From positions 248,001 to 312,000 of the forward strand of contig NZ_JAJVHF010000004.1 in assembly GCF_022171985.1 (NCBI RefSeq): 64,000 nt of DNA. Direction: 5' to 3'. Shown here in pieces: positions 38,381-47,756 of the stretch (within the stretch, counting starts at the first letter, position 1; every line of letters begins with the position of its first letter). The position numbers and the translations under genes are program-made. The stretch comes from Huaxiibacter chinensis. GTDB taxonomy: Bacteria > Pseudomonadota > Gammaproteobacteria > Enterobacterales > Enterobacteriaceae. Below the pieces are notes generated by a model. The model was given only the letters and a program-made list of their open reading frames with translations, did no database searches and was not told where the DNA came from.

Positions 38381-40133
38381 AACGCAGATAACGTGGATGG
38401 CCGAAAATGTGCTGTCATGGGAGACGGTCAGCGGACACATCACTCAGCGGGATCTGAACCGATATTATTTACTTGACGTTTATCTTCAGGCTCATTTTTC
38501 AGATTATGTGTTGCTCCCCGGATGGTTTAGTGAACATTCGCATCTTGCCCGCCCTGAAAAACGCGATTTTATTGCCTCTCTGAAACGATTTCTTCTGTCT
38601 TACCGTCCCGCCGGAAGGTTAACCATTTTCCGTTATCTCAATATGTTTTTTATATGGCAGTCAGTCAATCAGTATGACTATGGCACGGCTGAAGGCGTTG
38701 AAATGTATATTAAACATCTCATGAACGATATTCGTCGGCGAAAAATTTCAGTCAGGATGGCAAGACACTACTTGTCCGTGGTCAACCGGTTTTTGCTTAC
38801 GGGCGGGCAGATTCAGAGGCGGTATGAATATGAATTCTTACCGAAAGGAACGTATCAGCAGCAGGGAAGGGATAGCTATACCAGGAATGAACTTTCCGAG
38901 ATCCTGAGGCAGTTGTCATCCATGAATGAGTTCCTTGCGGGATGTATCCGGGAGCATATCGCTAAATCGGAAAAAGGGGTGCGGCATTTCTCACCGTCTT
39001 TGCTGGCACCTGTTTATGAAGCGTATTTCCGGTATCCGGGAGAGAACGGGGTCAGCAGGGCAGAGATCATCATCAGGGACGTTCTGGAAAATTACTTTCT
39101 TACTTCTTTTTTTCTGTTCTGTTACCACACATGGGGAAACACCTCTCAGGTTCTGGGTCTGACGCGGGATGATATACATCTGGATGAAAAGGGTATCAGC
39201 ACTGATTATGTTTATAAGGGGAGAGCGAATAAGTATATACGTCTGACGATAGGTAAATCGGAGTATGTGACCAAACGTGCGGGCTATTACTGGTTTCTGT
39301 CTTTTATCAGGCTCAGGGACGACATCGTTAACTATCTGGTTTCCGCAGATAACTTCCCTCCGGTACAGGCGCTGTTTCTGAGTGAGCCGCAGGTGAAATT
39401 CCGTAAGCTTTATTCTCTTAATCCCAGTCATCTGACTAAATTTTCTAACTCTGAGGGGGCGTGGGCCACGATGCGGCAGCTTAATCCCTCGCTTCCATCA
39501 ATTACCGTTTCTGGCTTGCGCAAAACGTCTGAGCAGTATACGGACAGAACATTAAAGAATGGTCTGATTACGGCGGAAAAAGCACAGCATAACTGGGGCA
39601 CTTACAGGCGGAATTATGCTGCAGGTAACCCACAGGGGGCGAAGGAAAACTTCAGTGCTGCACTTGATACGCTTATGAATCAGGGGATTGCGACACGTGC
39701 GTTATCCGAGCGGGTAAAAGTTGCTGATGAGCTGGGGATCGATCTGCGTGGAAGCGATGAGGGTGTGGATCTTTTATTGAATGGCCTGGGATGTCGATCG
39801 CAGGAGCCGCCTACAGATATTGAATTGCGCTTTATAAAAAAGCAAAAACGATTTGGCCGGACACCAAAGGCTTGTGCGGATTTTTCTCATTGTGTCGAAT
39901 GTTCAAAAAGTTGCGTTGTGGAAACGCTGGAGTCTGTATGGCTCCTGCTGTCATTCAGGCATGCTATCGAGTATGGAAAACCGTTGTACATCGGTTCGGT
40001 CAATGCTGTGGAGCGTTATGAAACGTTACTCCTGAAGATTGATTTACGGCTTGGGCTGGTAGATGAGGCGACCCTGAAAAAAGCGCGCGTTAAACTTCAG
40101 CGAGAAGGTGTGGCTCCGGTATGGCAGATTTGA
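38367..40133 (+). CDS. Tyrosine recombinase 2, catalytically degenerate
   Basis: A 588-residue recombinase-family protein. The ATG at 38367 has GGAG 6 nt upstream and overlaps the first gene; the ORF extends 11 codons further upstream without support. Box I has Asn258 instead of Arg (HTWGNTSQVLGL), the HxxR motif reads SGLR (Ser382, Arg385), while His408 and Tyr417 keep normal spacing. It therefore keeps the Tyr and one Arg but lacks two catalytic residues. A C-terminal Cys cluster C503/C509/C512/C516 may bind zinc. It likely plays a structural part beside the two active recombinases, as seen in Tn554-type systems. Confidence 0.82.
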   Translation: MSRSETQITWMAENVLSWETVSGHITQRDLNRYYLLDVYLQAHFSDYVLLPGWFSEHSHLARPEKRDFIASLKRFLLSYRPAGRLTIFRYLNMFFIWQSVNQYDYGTAEGVEMYIKHLMNDIRRRKISVRMARHYLSVVNRFLLTGGQIQRRYEYEFLPKGTYQQQGRDSYTRNELSEILRQLSSMNEFLAGCIREHIAKSEKGVRHFSPSLLAPVYEAYFRYPGENGVSRAEIIIRDVLENYFLTSFFLFCYHTWGNTSQVLGLTRDDIHLDEKGISTDYVYKGRANKYIRLTIGKSEYVTKRAGYYWFLSFIRLRDDIVNYLVSADNFPPVQALFLSEPQVKFRKLYSLNPSHLTKFSNSEGAWATMRQLNPSLPSITVSGLRKTSEQYTDRTLKNGLITAEKAQHNWGTYRRNYAAGNPQGAKENFSAALDTLMNQGIATRALSERVKVADELGIDLRGSDEGVDLLLNGLGCRSQEPPTDIELRFIKKQKRFGRTPKACADFSHCVECSKSCVVETLESVWLLLSFRHAIEYGKPLYIGSVNAVERYETLLLKIDLRLGLVDEATLKKARVKLQREGVAPVWQI

Positions 40134-42238
40134 AGAAAAAAGAGGTAAGCCGTAGTCGAATGGCGGAGTTTCCTGCCGGAACGCCGCTTCGTTCAGGGGA
40201 TGAGTTTCCGACTGAGGATATCATCTGTGAGGCACTAGAAAACAAAAGCTTTGAACGTCTGAATAACTGCCTGGTTATCGCCAGCTCAGATGAACATGAT
40301 ATGCGTTTTATCAATGAGGAGACGCTGAATATTTATTTCAGGGATGATGTCTGGACCAATCGCTATGTCAGAACCCATATTGGTGAAACGTTAAGAACCG
40401 TTAATTTTTCAGGCATACGGGATCCTGAACTGCGTCTTGAAGCCAAAATCATCTCAGCCAGCCTGCTCTGGATTGTCGGCAGGACCGCGAAGACGCAGTC
40501 CCTGATCCGGAAATGTGCAAACATTGTGGCGGGAGCCCGTATTATTGAGTCTATGGGGTATCGCAGTCTGTTTCAGCTTCGTTTTCCGCTTGTCCGGAAT
40601 GCTTTCATTGTAAAGATGAAGGAGGAGGATGAGCACGGCAGGAAGCGTTCTGAAAGAACATTACGTAATTACTTTATGGACCTGGCGGATATCTCGCTGA
40701 CAGGTCATACCCGTCTTCGAAAATACGGTTACTTTCCTGATATTAGCTTCGACAGTTACAACAGTGTGGATGATTCAAACCAGACATATTGTATGCCTTT
40801 CAGTCTTATGATGTCTGTCTGGGAAGGGCTGATTACTGAACTGGATGCTGAAATCAGTGATTTCGATTTTGACGGGTTTTCCCGGCTGTGCGCTATCATA
40901 AACGGTTTTTATGATTCGCCTTACTATACGTCGATGCTGGAAGCCCGTAAAAGAGGGACAGCAAAAAGCATACCGGATTACCGGGCCGCGTATTACTACA
41001 ATATTGTTGCCGGGGAAATTCGGGCGCTTTTCGCGACACTTGGCCCCGGGATGCAGGGCTGGTTCTCGGTACATAAAAATAAGCGCTGGAGATCTGATTT
41101 TATTGGCGTTGATCACATAAAGCTGAACACCTGGCATTTTGAGCTGACGTTAAAAGTCATGAATGTGATACAGGCCATGTCGGGGATGAGACACAGCGAA
41201 GTGCTTGGCGTGATGCACGGTTCACTGATTTATGATGGTGATATCCTGGGACTTCGTTCGGTGTTGCATAAGTTCGCCCCGGAAGGTGGAAGTCACGAAG
41301 ACTGGGTTGTTTGTCGCTATGTGGAAAAGCCTTTTCAGCATTTACGCAGAATTAATCAAATCATGACAGGCCTGGACGGGAAGACGCTGGACAATGTTCC
41401 ATTGTCTTTAAATATCAGGTCGTGGTTCTCGGAGCAAAAACTCTCTTTTATGGGGACGCAGCGCCAGACTGAGTGGGCAAAGAAATTTGTGAAAAGACAC
41501 CATCTGTTCATCCGACGTGACCATATTGATGAGTTCAGGCTTTTAAATCCAAACATACGTGATGATGAACGCGTTGCGATGGAGATTCGGGAGGGGGCTT
41601 TCTGGCCATTGCGAACCCATCAGTTTCGCCGTTCACTTGCTGTACACCTCAGGCGTCTTGATCTGATTTCTACTAATGATCTTATCCGGCAGTTTAAGCA
41701 CTTAATCAGAGGCATGACGGAGTGGTATATGTCCGGTGCACTCAACGCTTCGCATTTTAGCCGGGCGATCCCTCAGGCATTCGCTGCCGAGATTGAGAGG
41801 GTTGATACCGAACTCTCAGCTTCCAGGGCTGTTTCTTATCAGCATGAAGGCCTGCTTTATGGCGAAGGCGGGAAGTTACTGATGTCCCAGAGAGGTGGGC
41901 ACTTACATCAGATGACGTTTCCTACACTGAAAAAAGCGATGAGCATGGCTAAACGAGGCGGGCAAAAACTGGTATCTCTTGGAAACGGTTTTTATTGCAT
42001 GAATGGCCATGACTGCGAGTTTAAGGCGGTTGTTCAGTCAGCGTCCTGCAATCCGGGATGTGAGAACATGCTGGCCGGAGCTGATTCTGTTCCCGTGTGG
42101 AAACGCAGGATGGCTCATTATGACAACCTTCTGGAGATTGCCGTGCGAAATAATGCTCCTCAGGCTGACAGGGATTTTCTGATGCTTGAGAGAGATTTTT
42201 ATGCAGATGCTGTCCGTTTTTTTGAAAAGGATGAATAG
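40121..42238 (+). CDS. Tyrosine recombinase 3, with C-terminal Cys cluster
   Basis: A 705-residue recombinase. The catalytic set is complete: Arg357 in SGMRHSEVLGV, probable Lys384, His500-Arg503 in THQFRRSLAVHL, His527 in FKHLIRGMTEW, and Tyr536. The C-terminus carries C626/C632/C643/C647, a candidate zinc knuckle like that of recombinase 2. It overlaps recombinase 2 by 13 nt and is followed 3 nt later by the small HTH protein. All four genes probably form one operon. Confidence 0.87.
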   Translation: MADLKKKEVSRSRMAEFPAGTPLRSGDEFPTEDIICEALENKSFERLNNCLVIASSDEHDMRFINEETLNIYFRDDVWTNRYVRTHIGETLRTVNFSGIRDPELRLEAKIISASLLWIVGRTAKTQSLIRKCANIVAGARIIESMGYRSLFQLRFPLVRNAFIVKMKEEDEHGRKRSERTLRNYFMDLADISLTGHTRLRKYGYFPDISFDSYNSVDDSNQTYCMPFSLMMSVWEGLITELDAEISDFDFDGFSRLCAIINGFYDSPYYTSMLEARKRGTAKSIPDYRAAYYYNIVAGEIRALFATLGPGMQGWFSVHKNKRWRSDFIGVDHIKLNTWHFELTLKVMNVIQAMSGMRHSEVLGVMHGSLIYDGDILGLRSVLHKFAPEGGSHEDWVVCRYVEKPFQHLRRINQIMTGLDGKTLDNVPLSLNIRSWFSEQKLSFMGTQRQTEWAKKFVKRHHLFIRRDHIDEFRLLNPNIRDDERVAMEIREGAFWPLRTHQFRRSLAVHLRRLDLISTNDLIRQFKHLIRGMTEWYMSGALNASHFSRAIPQAFAAEIERVDTELSASRAVSYQHEGLLYGEGGKLLMSQRGGHLHQMTFPTLKKAMSMAKRGGQKLVSLGNGFYCMNGHDCEFKAVVQSASCNPGCENMLAGADSVPVWKRRMAHYDNLLEIAVRNNAPQADRDFLMLERDFYADAVRFFEKDE

Positions 42239-42241
42239 AGC

Positions 42242-42670
42242 ATGACGAACGAACAGTCGGGGGTTAAAAAAACACAGGCAAGAGCAGAGCAGGCCCTGAG
42301 GGAACTGATGTTATCAGGGGAGCGTATCAGCCAGTATGCTGTGGAAAAACGAGCGGGGCTGGCAAACGGCACCCTGAATTATAACTGTCCTGAGTACAGG
42401 CAGGTCAGGGAGGCTATCCGCAGTCTGAAAAAAACGTGCCAGGGCACCGCGCCGGTTGATGAGCAGGGCATTGAGCAGCAGATCAAGCTGAAAGAAAAGT
42501 ATCGCCGTCAGAGAAATGAGCTGAGGGAAGAAATCAAAAAGATGATGGCTGAAAATGTAGAGCTGTTACATAACCTTATACTTTTACAGCAGTATGTCAG
42601 GGAGCTTGAACGCAACACCGGGAGGGAGAAAGGGGACGTCATTCCGTTCTCGGGTGGTGTCAGGGACTGA
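42242..42670 (+). CDS. TnpC-like HTH/coiled-coil protein (DUF6262 type)
   Basis: A 142-residue protein with a small helix-turn-helix (ISQYAVEKRAGLANGTLNYN, about residues 30-49) and a long basic coiled coil (about 75-130; KLKEKYRRQRNELREEIKKM). Its place as the fourth gene of the recombinase operon is that of TnpC in Tn554, which helps choose insertion orientation. It probably aids the recombinases; the detail is inferred. Confidence 0.75.
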   Translation: MTNEQSGVKKTQARAEQALRELMLSGERISQYAVEKRAGLANGTLNYNCPEYRQVREAIRSLKKTCQGTAPVDEQGIEQQIKLKEKYRRQRNELREEIKKMMAENVELLHNLILLQQYVRELERNTGREKGDVIPFSGGVRD

Positions 42671-42697
42671 GGCTATACTGAACGGAAGGACGCGAGG

Positions 42698-43426
42698 TGA
42701 ATCGCCACAGGTTTAACAGACACCTCAGAGTCATTTAAGATGACTTAAAGAGAGGTGCCCATGAGCGGTAAGCGTTATCCTGAAGAGTTTAAAATTGAAG
42801 CAGTCAAACAGGTTGTTGATCGCGGTTATTCTGTTGCCAGCGTTGCAACGCGTCTCGATATCACCACCCACAGCCTTTACGCCTGGATAAAGAACTACGG
42901 TCCGGATTCTTCCACTAATAAAGAACAGTCAGATGCTCAGGCCGAGATCCGCCGTCTTCAGAAAGAGCTGAAGCGGGTTACCGACGAACGGGACATATTA
43001 AAAAAAGCCGCGGCGTACTTCGCAAAGCTGTCCGACTGAGGTACGCCTTTATTCGTGACAACACCTATTGCTGGCCTGTTCGCCTGCTCTGTCGGGTGCT
43101 GGATGAACATCCCAGTGGTTTTTACGCCTGGCTTCAGCAGCCGCATTCACAACGCCATCAGGCAGACCTGAGACTGACAGGACAGATTAAACAGTTCTGG
43201 CTGGAATCGGGATGCGTCTATGGTTATCGCAAAATCCATCTGGATCTGCGGGACAGCGGGCAACAGTGCGGAGTGAACAGAGTCTGGCGACTGATGAAAC
43301 GTGTCGGGATAAAGGCTCAGGTCGGATACCGGAGCCCGAGGGCATGTAAAGGCGAGGCCAGTATCGTGTCGCCCAACAAGCTCCAGCGACAGTTCAATCC
43401 GGATGCTCCGGATGAGCGTTGGGTAA
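42698..43426 (+). mobile_element. IS3-family element fragment, 5' part
   Basis: The probable left terminus is TGAATCGCCACAGGTTTAAC at 42698. OrfA is intact (42761-43039, MSGKRYPEEFKIEAVKQVVD, an HTH plus leucine-zipper-like tail ending AAAYFAKLSD). OrfB begins in the -1 frame near 43036 (RYAFIRDNTYCWPVRLLCRV) but is cut after NPDAPDERWV at about 43425; the DDE core and right end are missing. It lies at the border of the recombinase operon and the cargo. Confidence 0.85.
42761..43039 (+). CDS. IS3-family OrfA transposase subunit
   Basis: A 92-residue OrfA with an HTH (about residues 20-40; GYSVASVATRLDITTHSLY) and an oligomerising leucine zipper (about 55-85). AGAGGTG precedes the ATG. The partner OrfB is truncated downstream, so this protein is probably inert for transposition, although OrfA alone can repress. 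Confidence 0.9.
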   Translation: MSGKRYPEEFKIEAVKQVVDRGYSVASVATRLDITTHSLYAWIKNYGPDSSTNKEQSDAQAEIRRLQKELKRVTDERDILKKAAAYFAKLSD

Positions 43427-43995
43427 TCACAGCGTGGTTTCCTCAAACCCTCGCTGTGAATTAACTGAAATACTTCATTGAAGCTGTAACCAAACAGTTA
43501 ACTGAAAGAATGAGCCCGCAGAGCATTGCACAGCGATGACACCATTTGTTGAGCTTCACCGTTTTCGCATACAACCGTCCGGAATTTGGAAAAGCACTGT
43601 CTTTTTGTACTGACCGATCATGATTAAGTGACACCTCTTCGAAAAAGAGAGCGCGATGAGCGATTAATATATGGCTCGAAAGACAATTATGTTGGGCTTT
43701 TATGACCGCTGTCAGAGGTATTATCTTACCCGGACGGCAACAGGGTCGGAATGTCATCAGCGGCACTGTAACAAGCTATCCGCCATCTTAAATATCTGCA
43801 GGTCCTTGCACCGAGTATGCACACCAACCGACAGAGTGATTTGACCCAAACTGGTGGATATTTTGCAAAACTATTAGCCTCTTATGACCGGTCTGCAGCC
43901 TGATATTGAGGAATTAGTGCGCTTTCATGGAATGCCTGCCGGGATCGCAAGTACGAACCCCCGGTACTGTTACACTGAATGTGCTCAGTCCTGTA
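43426..43995. other. Non-coding junction between IS3 fragment and the ArsR gene
   Basis: 570 bp with no convincing gene. The ORFs here are short and have no family resemblance. The stretch begins exactly where IS3 OrfB homology stops, so it is probably flanking DNA of the lost IS half or a deletion scar. I see no clear inverted or direct repeat. Confidence 0.35.
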
Positions 43996-44325
43996 TCAGA
44001 TTGTATTTTTCAGCAACTCAAGAACAACCCTTATTTTATCATTGTCACGTTTGTAGTACGTCCAGGGACCGATGCGCTGAGAAGTAACAAGTTGTGCCCG
44101 TTGAAGAGCTGAGAGGTAAAGAGAAACGGTAGACTGTGAGAGCCCGACCTTTTCCTGAATGATACTGACACACACACCGAACTCGTCCGCATCAGCATAA
44201 GGCTGATGGAAGTGTATTTTCGGTTCCTTGAGCATATGCAGAATTTTTCTTCTAACAGGGTTTCCCAGCGCCTTAATCACGTCATTCAAATCAATATCAG
44301 GCATAAACTCTGTCACTTGTCGCAT
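43996..44325 (-). CDS. ArsR-family winged-helix repressor
   Basis: A 109-residue regulator: KALGNPVRRKILHMLKEP, recognition helix LSQSTVSLYLSALQRAQLVT, and a short beta wing (SQRIGPWTYYKRD). The sequence has a single Cys (in FGVCVS), not the paired metal-site cysteines of ArsR or SmtB, so it probably responds to an organic signal or redox. It follows the Old Yellow Enzyme gene on the same strand with a 74-nt gap, suggesting it regulates that enzyme. Confidence 0.85.
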   Translation of the reverse strand: MRQVTEFMPDIDLNDVIKALGNPVRRKILHMLKEPKIHFHQPYADADEFGVCVSIIQEKVGLSQSTVSLYLSALQRAQLVTSQRIGPWTYYKRDNDKIRVVLELLKNTI

Positions 44326-44399
44326 TGAGGAATTGCAATGTTACGATACTTCTCTACGTTAAGCATCAGCTTTTGAAAAGCTGATGCTCATAAGAATGG

Positions 44400-45524
44400 T
44401 TAGCCAAAGGCGGGATAATCTGTGTAGCCTTTTGCCGTTCCACCATACATGGTTGTTGGATCGACCGGATTCAGTGGCCATTCATGATAAAGGCGCTGCG
44501 GTAAATCCGGATTAGCTATGAACGGGCGGCCAAATCCGATAATGTCTCCCCAGCCAGCACCGATAATCCGTTCGGCTTTTTCTTGCGTATATCGCCCGGC
44601 ATACATAATTACACCGCTGAATAACTTACGGACTTCAGCTCTGAATGCTTCAGGCAATTCGGGAGCATCATCCCAGTCGGCTTCAGCAAGAGAAATATAG
44701 GCTATTCCGATTTCTTCAAGAATTTTAACGGCTTCGGTATAGGTTTCATGGGGATCATCTTCCACCAGGCCAAGATAGACCCTTACTTCATCCGTGGTCT
44801 GAAAGAGCGGAGCAAAACGGACTCCCACACGGTCTTTACCGACCACATCAGCGACAGCCTGCGTCACTTCGCGCAGAAACCGCAGCCGGTTATGTAATGA
44901 GCCACCATATTCATCCTCTCTTTTGTTGCTATGGGATGACATGAACTGGTTAACCAGGTATCCATTTGCACAGTGAATTTCCACACCGTCAAAACCGGCA
45001 TCAAGGGCGTTCTGAGCTGCCCCGGCGTACATCCTGACAATCTCACTAATTTCCTCTTTTTCCAGTGCGCGGGGGCAGGAAGCGGTAGCCAGCGCACCCT
45101 CTCCCGGCCCGGTTTCGATGAATACCTTAACGTTTTCCCCTGCCGGTATCGCCGACGGAGCGACAGGCGAGGCGTTACATGGCTGCAGGGAGTTATGGGA
45201 TACTCTTCCGACATGCCAGAGCTGGGCAAAAATGATGCCTTCTTTTTCATGCACTGCCCGCGTCACTTTCTTCCAGCCTTCCACTTGCCGTGAGCTGTAG
45301 ATCCCCGGGGTCCACGCATAACCCTGCCCACGAGGTTCGATTTGTGTTCCTTCGGTCACCATAAACCCGGCACTGCTGCGCTGTGCGTAATATTCAGCCA
45401 TCAGTTCGTTCGGAATATCACCCGGTTGTGAGCTCCGTGAGCGGGTTAAAGGCGGAAGTACAACACGATTCTTCAGGGTGTAGGGACCTAGTCTGGTGGG
45501 AGAGAACAGGTTTTTCGTCTTCAT
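44400..45524 (-). CDS. Old Yellow Enzyme family reductase (NemA-like)
   Basis: A 374-residue FMN ene-reductase. Landmarks are KNRVVLPPLTRSRS, the HCANGYLVNQFMSSHSNKR active-site segment with its substrate-binding His/Asn, REDEYGGS, and WGDIIGFGRPFIANPDLPQR. Family members reduce unsaturated aldehydes, maleimides and nitro compounds. It is divergent from the LysR gene and co-directional with an ArsR gene, either of which may control it. Old Yellow Enzymes are typical defences against reactive electrophiles, which fits the aldehyde cargo. Confidence 0.93.
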   Translation of the reverse strand: MKTKNLFSPTRLGPYTLKNRVVLPPLTRSRSSQPGDIPNELMAEYYAQRSSAGFMVTEGTQIEPRGQGYAWTPGIYSSRQVEGWKKVTRAVHEKEGIIFAQLWHVGRVSHNSLQPCNASPVAPSAIPAGENVKVFIETGPGEGALATASCPRALEKEEISEIVRMYAGAAQNALDAGFDGVEIHCANGYLVNQFMSSHSNKREDEYGGSLHNRLRFLREVTQAVADVVGKDRVGVRFAPLFQTTDEVRVYLGLVEDDPHETYTEAVKILEEIGIAYISLAEADWDDAPELPEAFRAEVRKLFSGVIMYAGRYTQEKAERIIGAGWGDIIGFGRPFIANPDLPQRLYHEWPLNPVDPTTMYGGTAKGYTDYPAFG

Positions 45525-45784
45525 TACATATCCTGATATAGCGAATTTTCAATATCACTGAAACGCCATGTCTCAGCATTTACGACCTGGCATGTCGTCG
45601 TTCGGCCGATGTAGCCGCAGAACCACGACACTTTATTCCACATATTGAGATTTACCAATATCTAGATTTATAAAAATTATGATCGGATGAGCGGAACGGG
45701 GGGGTTGCCTGATGGCTCACAGAATCGGCATCATGAACCTAAATGGTTCTGATAATGTTATCGGAGATCCTGAACGGGAACGGT

Positions 45785-46717
45785 ATGCGTCACGATTTTA
45801 ATGACTATGTTGCATTCATGGCAGTAGCACAGGAGTGCAGTTTTTCACGGGCTGCTGTCCGCCTCGGGATCTCGGCATCCACGCTTTCACACACGATACG
45901 TCGTCTCGAGGAGCGCGTTGGCATGCCGTTACTTATGCGTACAACCAGGCGGGTGGCTGTCACCGAAGCCGGTAAACAATTATTACTGACGCTTGAACCC
46001 GGTCTTGCGCGCATTGAAGCGGGCGTGACAGCTCTTCAGAGACTGCGCCATACACCGGCTGGGCTGGTCAGACTTACGGTATCAGATCACATGATTCATG
46101 AATGTCTCTGGCCACGATTGTCACCGTTACTAAAAAAATATTCGGATATCAAGGTGGAAATGTCGCAGCAGAACGGTTTTGTCGACATTGTTGAGGGCAA
46201 TTTTGATGCCGGAGTCCGAATTGGTGATGACATATTAAAGGATATGGTGGCCGTCCGAATCGCACCGGACATACGGTTTGTCGTCATTGGATCGTCCACC
46301 TATCTTGCAGAAAGAGGTCTGCCGCTACATCCCTCTCAGCTGGAAAAACATGACTGCATCAATATACGTCTGTCACCCACAGGCCCGCTGTATGGCTGGG
46401 AATTTGTCAGGCAGGGGGAGATTGTGAAAAAAGTGGACGGGCAGCTTACTTTTTCAAGCATTTATCCAATGCTTCAGGCAGTAAAAGATGGCTACGGCCT
46501 GGCCTACCTGCCGGAGTCTTCTGCCCTGGCGGGGATTGAGGCGGGACACTATTGTCGGGTGCTTGAGGACTGGTCAGAGGCTTTTCCCGCCGACATGATA
46601 ATTCCAATAATGTCCATTACAGGCTCCGGTAAAGATAATACCGACACCTTACATGAGAAAGGCAAAAGCAATATAACCTGCTGTGCTCCGGATTTTAAGA
46701 ATGAGCGGTTTACGTAG
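45785..46717 (+). CDS. LysR-family regulator with altered C-terminus
   Basis: A 310-residue regulator. The N-terminal HTH reads AQECSFSRAAVRLGISASTL, then IRRLEERVGMPLLMRTTRR; the substrate-binding domain follows from about residue 90. I chose the ATG at 45785, where the HTH begins as usual; an ATG 42 bp upstream is in frame but not typical. The normal family tail (FPGYxLYYPxRRQxSPAF) is replaced after WSEAFPADMII by an unrelated sequence, so the last 50 residues may come from a recombination. Divergent from the Old Yellow Enzyme gene. Confidence 0.85.
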   Translation: MRHDFNDYVAFMAVAQECSFSRAAVRLGISASTLSHTIRRLEERVGMPLLMRTTRRVAVTEAGKQLLLTLEPGLARIEAGVTALQRLRHTPAGLVRLTVSDHMIHECLWPRLSPLLKKYSDIKVEMSQQNGFVDIVEGNFDAGVRIGDDILKDMVAVRIAPDIRFVVIGSSTYLAERGLPLHPSQLEKHDCINIRLSPTGPLYGWEFVRQGEIVKKVDGQLTFSSIYPMLQAVKDGYGLAYLPESSALAGIEAGHYCRVLEDWSEAFPADMIIPIMSITGSGKDNTDTLHEKGKSNITCCAPDFKNERFT

Positions 46718-46799
46718 CAGGATGAGCAGTTCGAACCAGAAATTTCGTTACTATTGCTAAAGTAAAACCTGATGACCTCTAATCGTAACGGAGACCAAT

Positions 46800-47675
46800 A
46801 TGACTTCACAACTGAACTGGCAGGCCCCGGCTATCAATCGCAAAAAAGTAGGTGACATGACTGTGACCATGCTGAGTGATGGCTATCTGGACGTATCTTT
46901 TGAGCTGCTGTCTGGTATTGACGGCTCACGTGCCGAGGATTTACTGCAGAAGCGCGGTGTGCCAGCAGTACCCCGTATTAATATCAACGTCTACGTTATC
47001 CAGACGCCTGAGCGAACCATCCTGATTGACAGTGGTGCCGGAGGTATCAATGGCTGGGGCGGTCGGCTTCAGGTAGCCCTGGCCGCGGCAGGCATTGACC
47101 CGCTTCAGATTGATACCCTTCTCCTGACTCACGCGCATCCTGACCATATCGGCGGGCTTGCAGGCCCCCTGCAGACTCCCGTTTTCCGCAATGTTCAGCA
47201 GTTGTTTGTGCATGAGAAAGAACTCGCTTTCTGGCGTGATGAAACCATTTCCGCTGGCGCGCCTGACGCATTCAAGCCGTTCTTTGAAGTAGCAAGGAAC
47301 GCCTTCAGCGCTTATGACGACAAACTGGTGCCATTCCGCGAGGAAGCGATTTTACCAGGTATTCAGACTGTACCGCTGTTCGGCCATACACCAGGACATA
47401 CCGGTTATCTGCTGGGTGATGAAAAAGAGTCGCTGCTCATCTGGGGTGATATTGTTCACTTCCCGCACATTCAGGTTGCTCAGCCTGACGTTACTATCGC
47501 GTTCGACAGCGATCCTGCGGCGGCGGCGGCCATCCGTAGCAAAGTGCTTGACCGCGCAGCGAGCGATAACCTGGCTGTCAGTGGTATGCACTTCAACCTG
47601 CCTACTACCGGTAAGGTTATCCGTGAAGGTAACAGCTTCGCACTGAATTACGACCTGTGGTCACCCGCAGTCTGA
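46800..47675 (+). CDS. Metallo-beta-lactamase-fold hydrolase
   Basis: A 291-residue MBL-superfamily protein with the zinc motif THAHPDHIGG (about residues 113-122), a later FGHTPGHTGY and GDIVHFP. It begins MTSQLNWQAPAINRKKVGDM, with GGAGACC upstream. Such proteins include quorum-quenching lactonases, glyoxalase II and alkylsulfatases; I cannot choose. It follows the LysR gene and may be its target. Confidence 0.9.
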   Translation: MTSQLNWQAPAINRKKVGDMTVTMLSDGYLDVSFELLSGIDGSRAEDLLQKRGVPAVPRININVYVIQTPERTILIDSGAGGINGWGGRLQVALAAAGIDPLQIDTLLLTHAHPDHIGGLAGPLQTPVFRNVQQLFVHEKELAFWRDETISAGAPDAFKPFFEVARNAFSAYDDKLVPFREEAILPGIQTVPLFGHTPGHTGYLLGDEKESLLIWGDIVHFPHIQVAQPDVTIAFDSDPAAAAAIRSKVLDRAASDNLAVSGMHFNLPTTGKVIREGNSFALNYDLWSPAV

Positions 47676-47756
47676 TCACCTTCCTTCCCGGTGCACACAA
47701 TAGTGACCGGGAAGATCCCCTTTCATATCGCCCGACAAGAACCCACCTGCAATACT

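Noticed and set aside
37133..42670. Prophage origin of the recombinase operon
   Set aside because: No phage structural, lysis or repressor gene lies near it. Three overlapping recombinases with a TnpC-like gene fit a Tn554/RIT-type element better.
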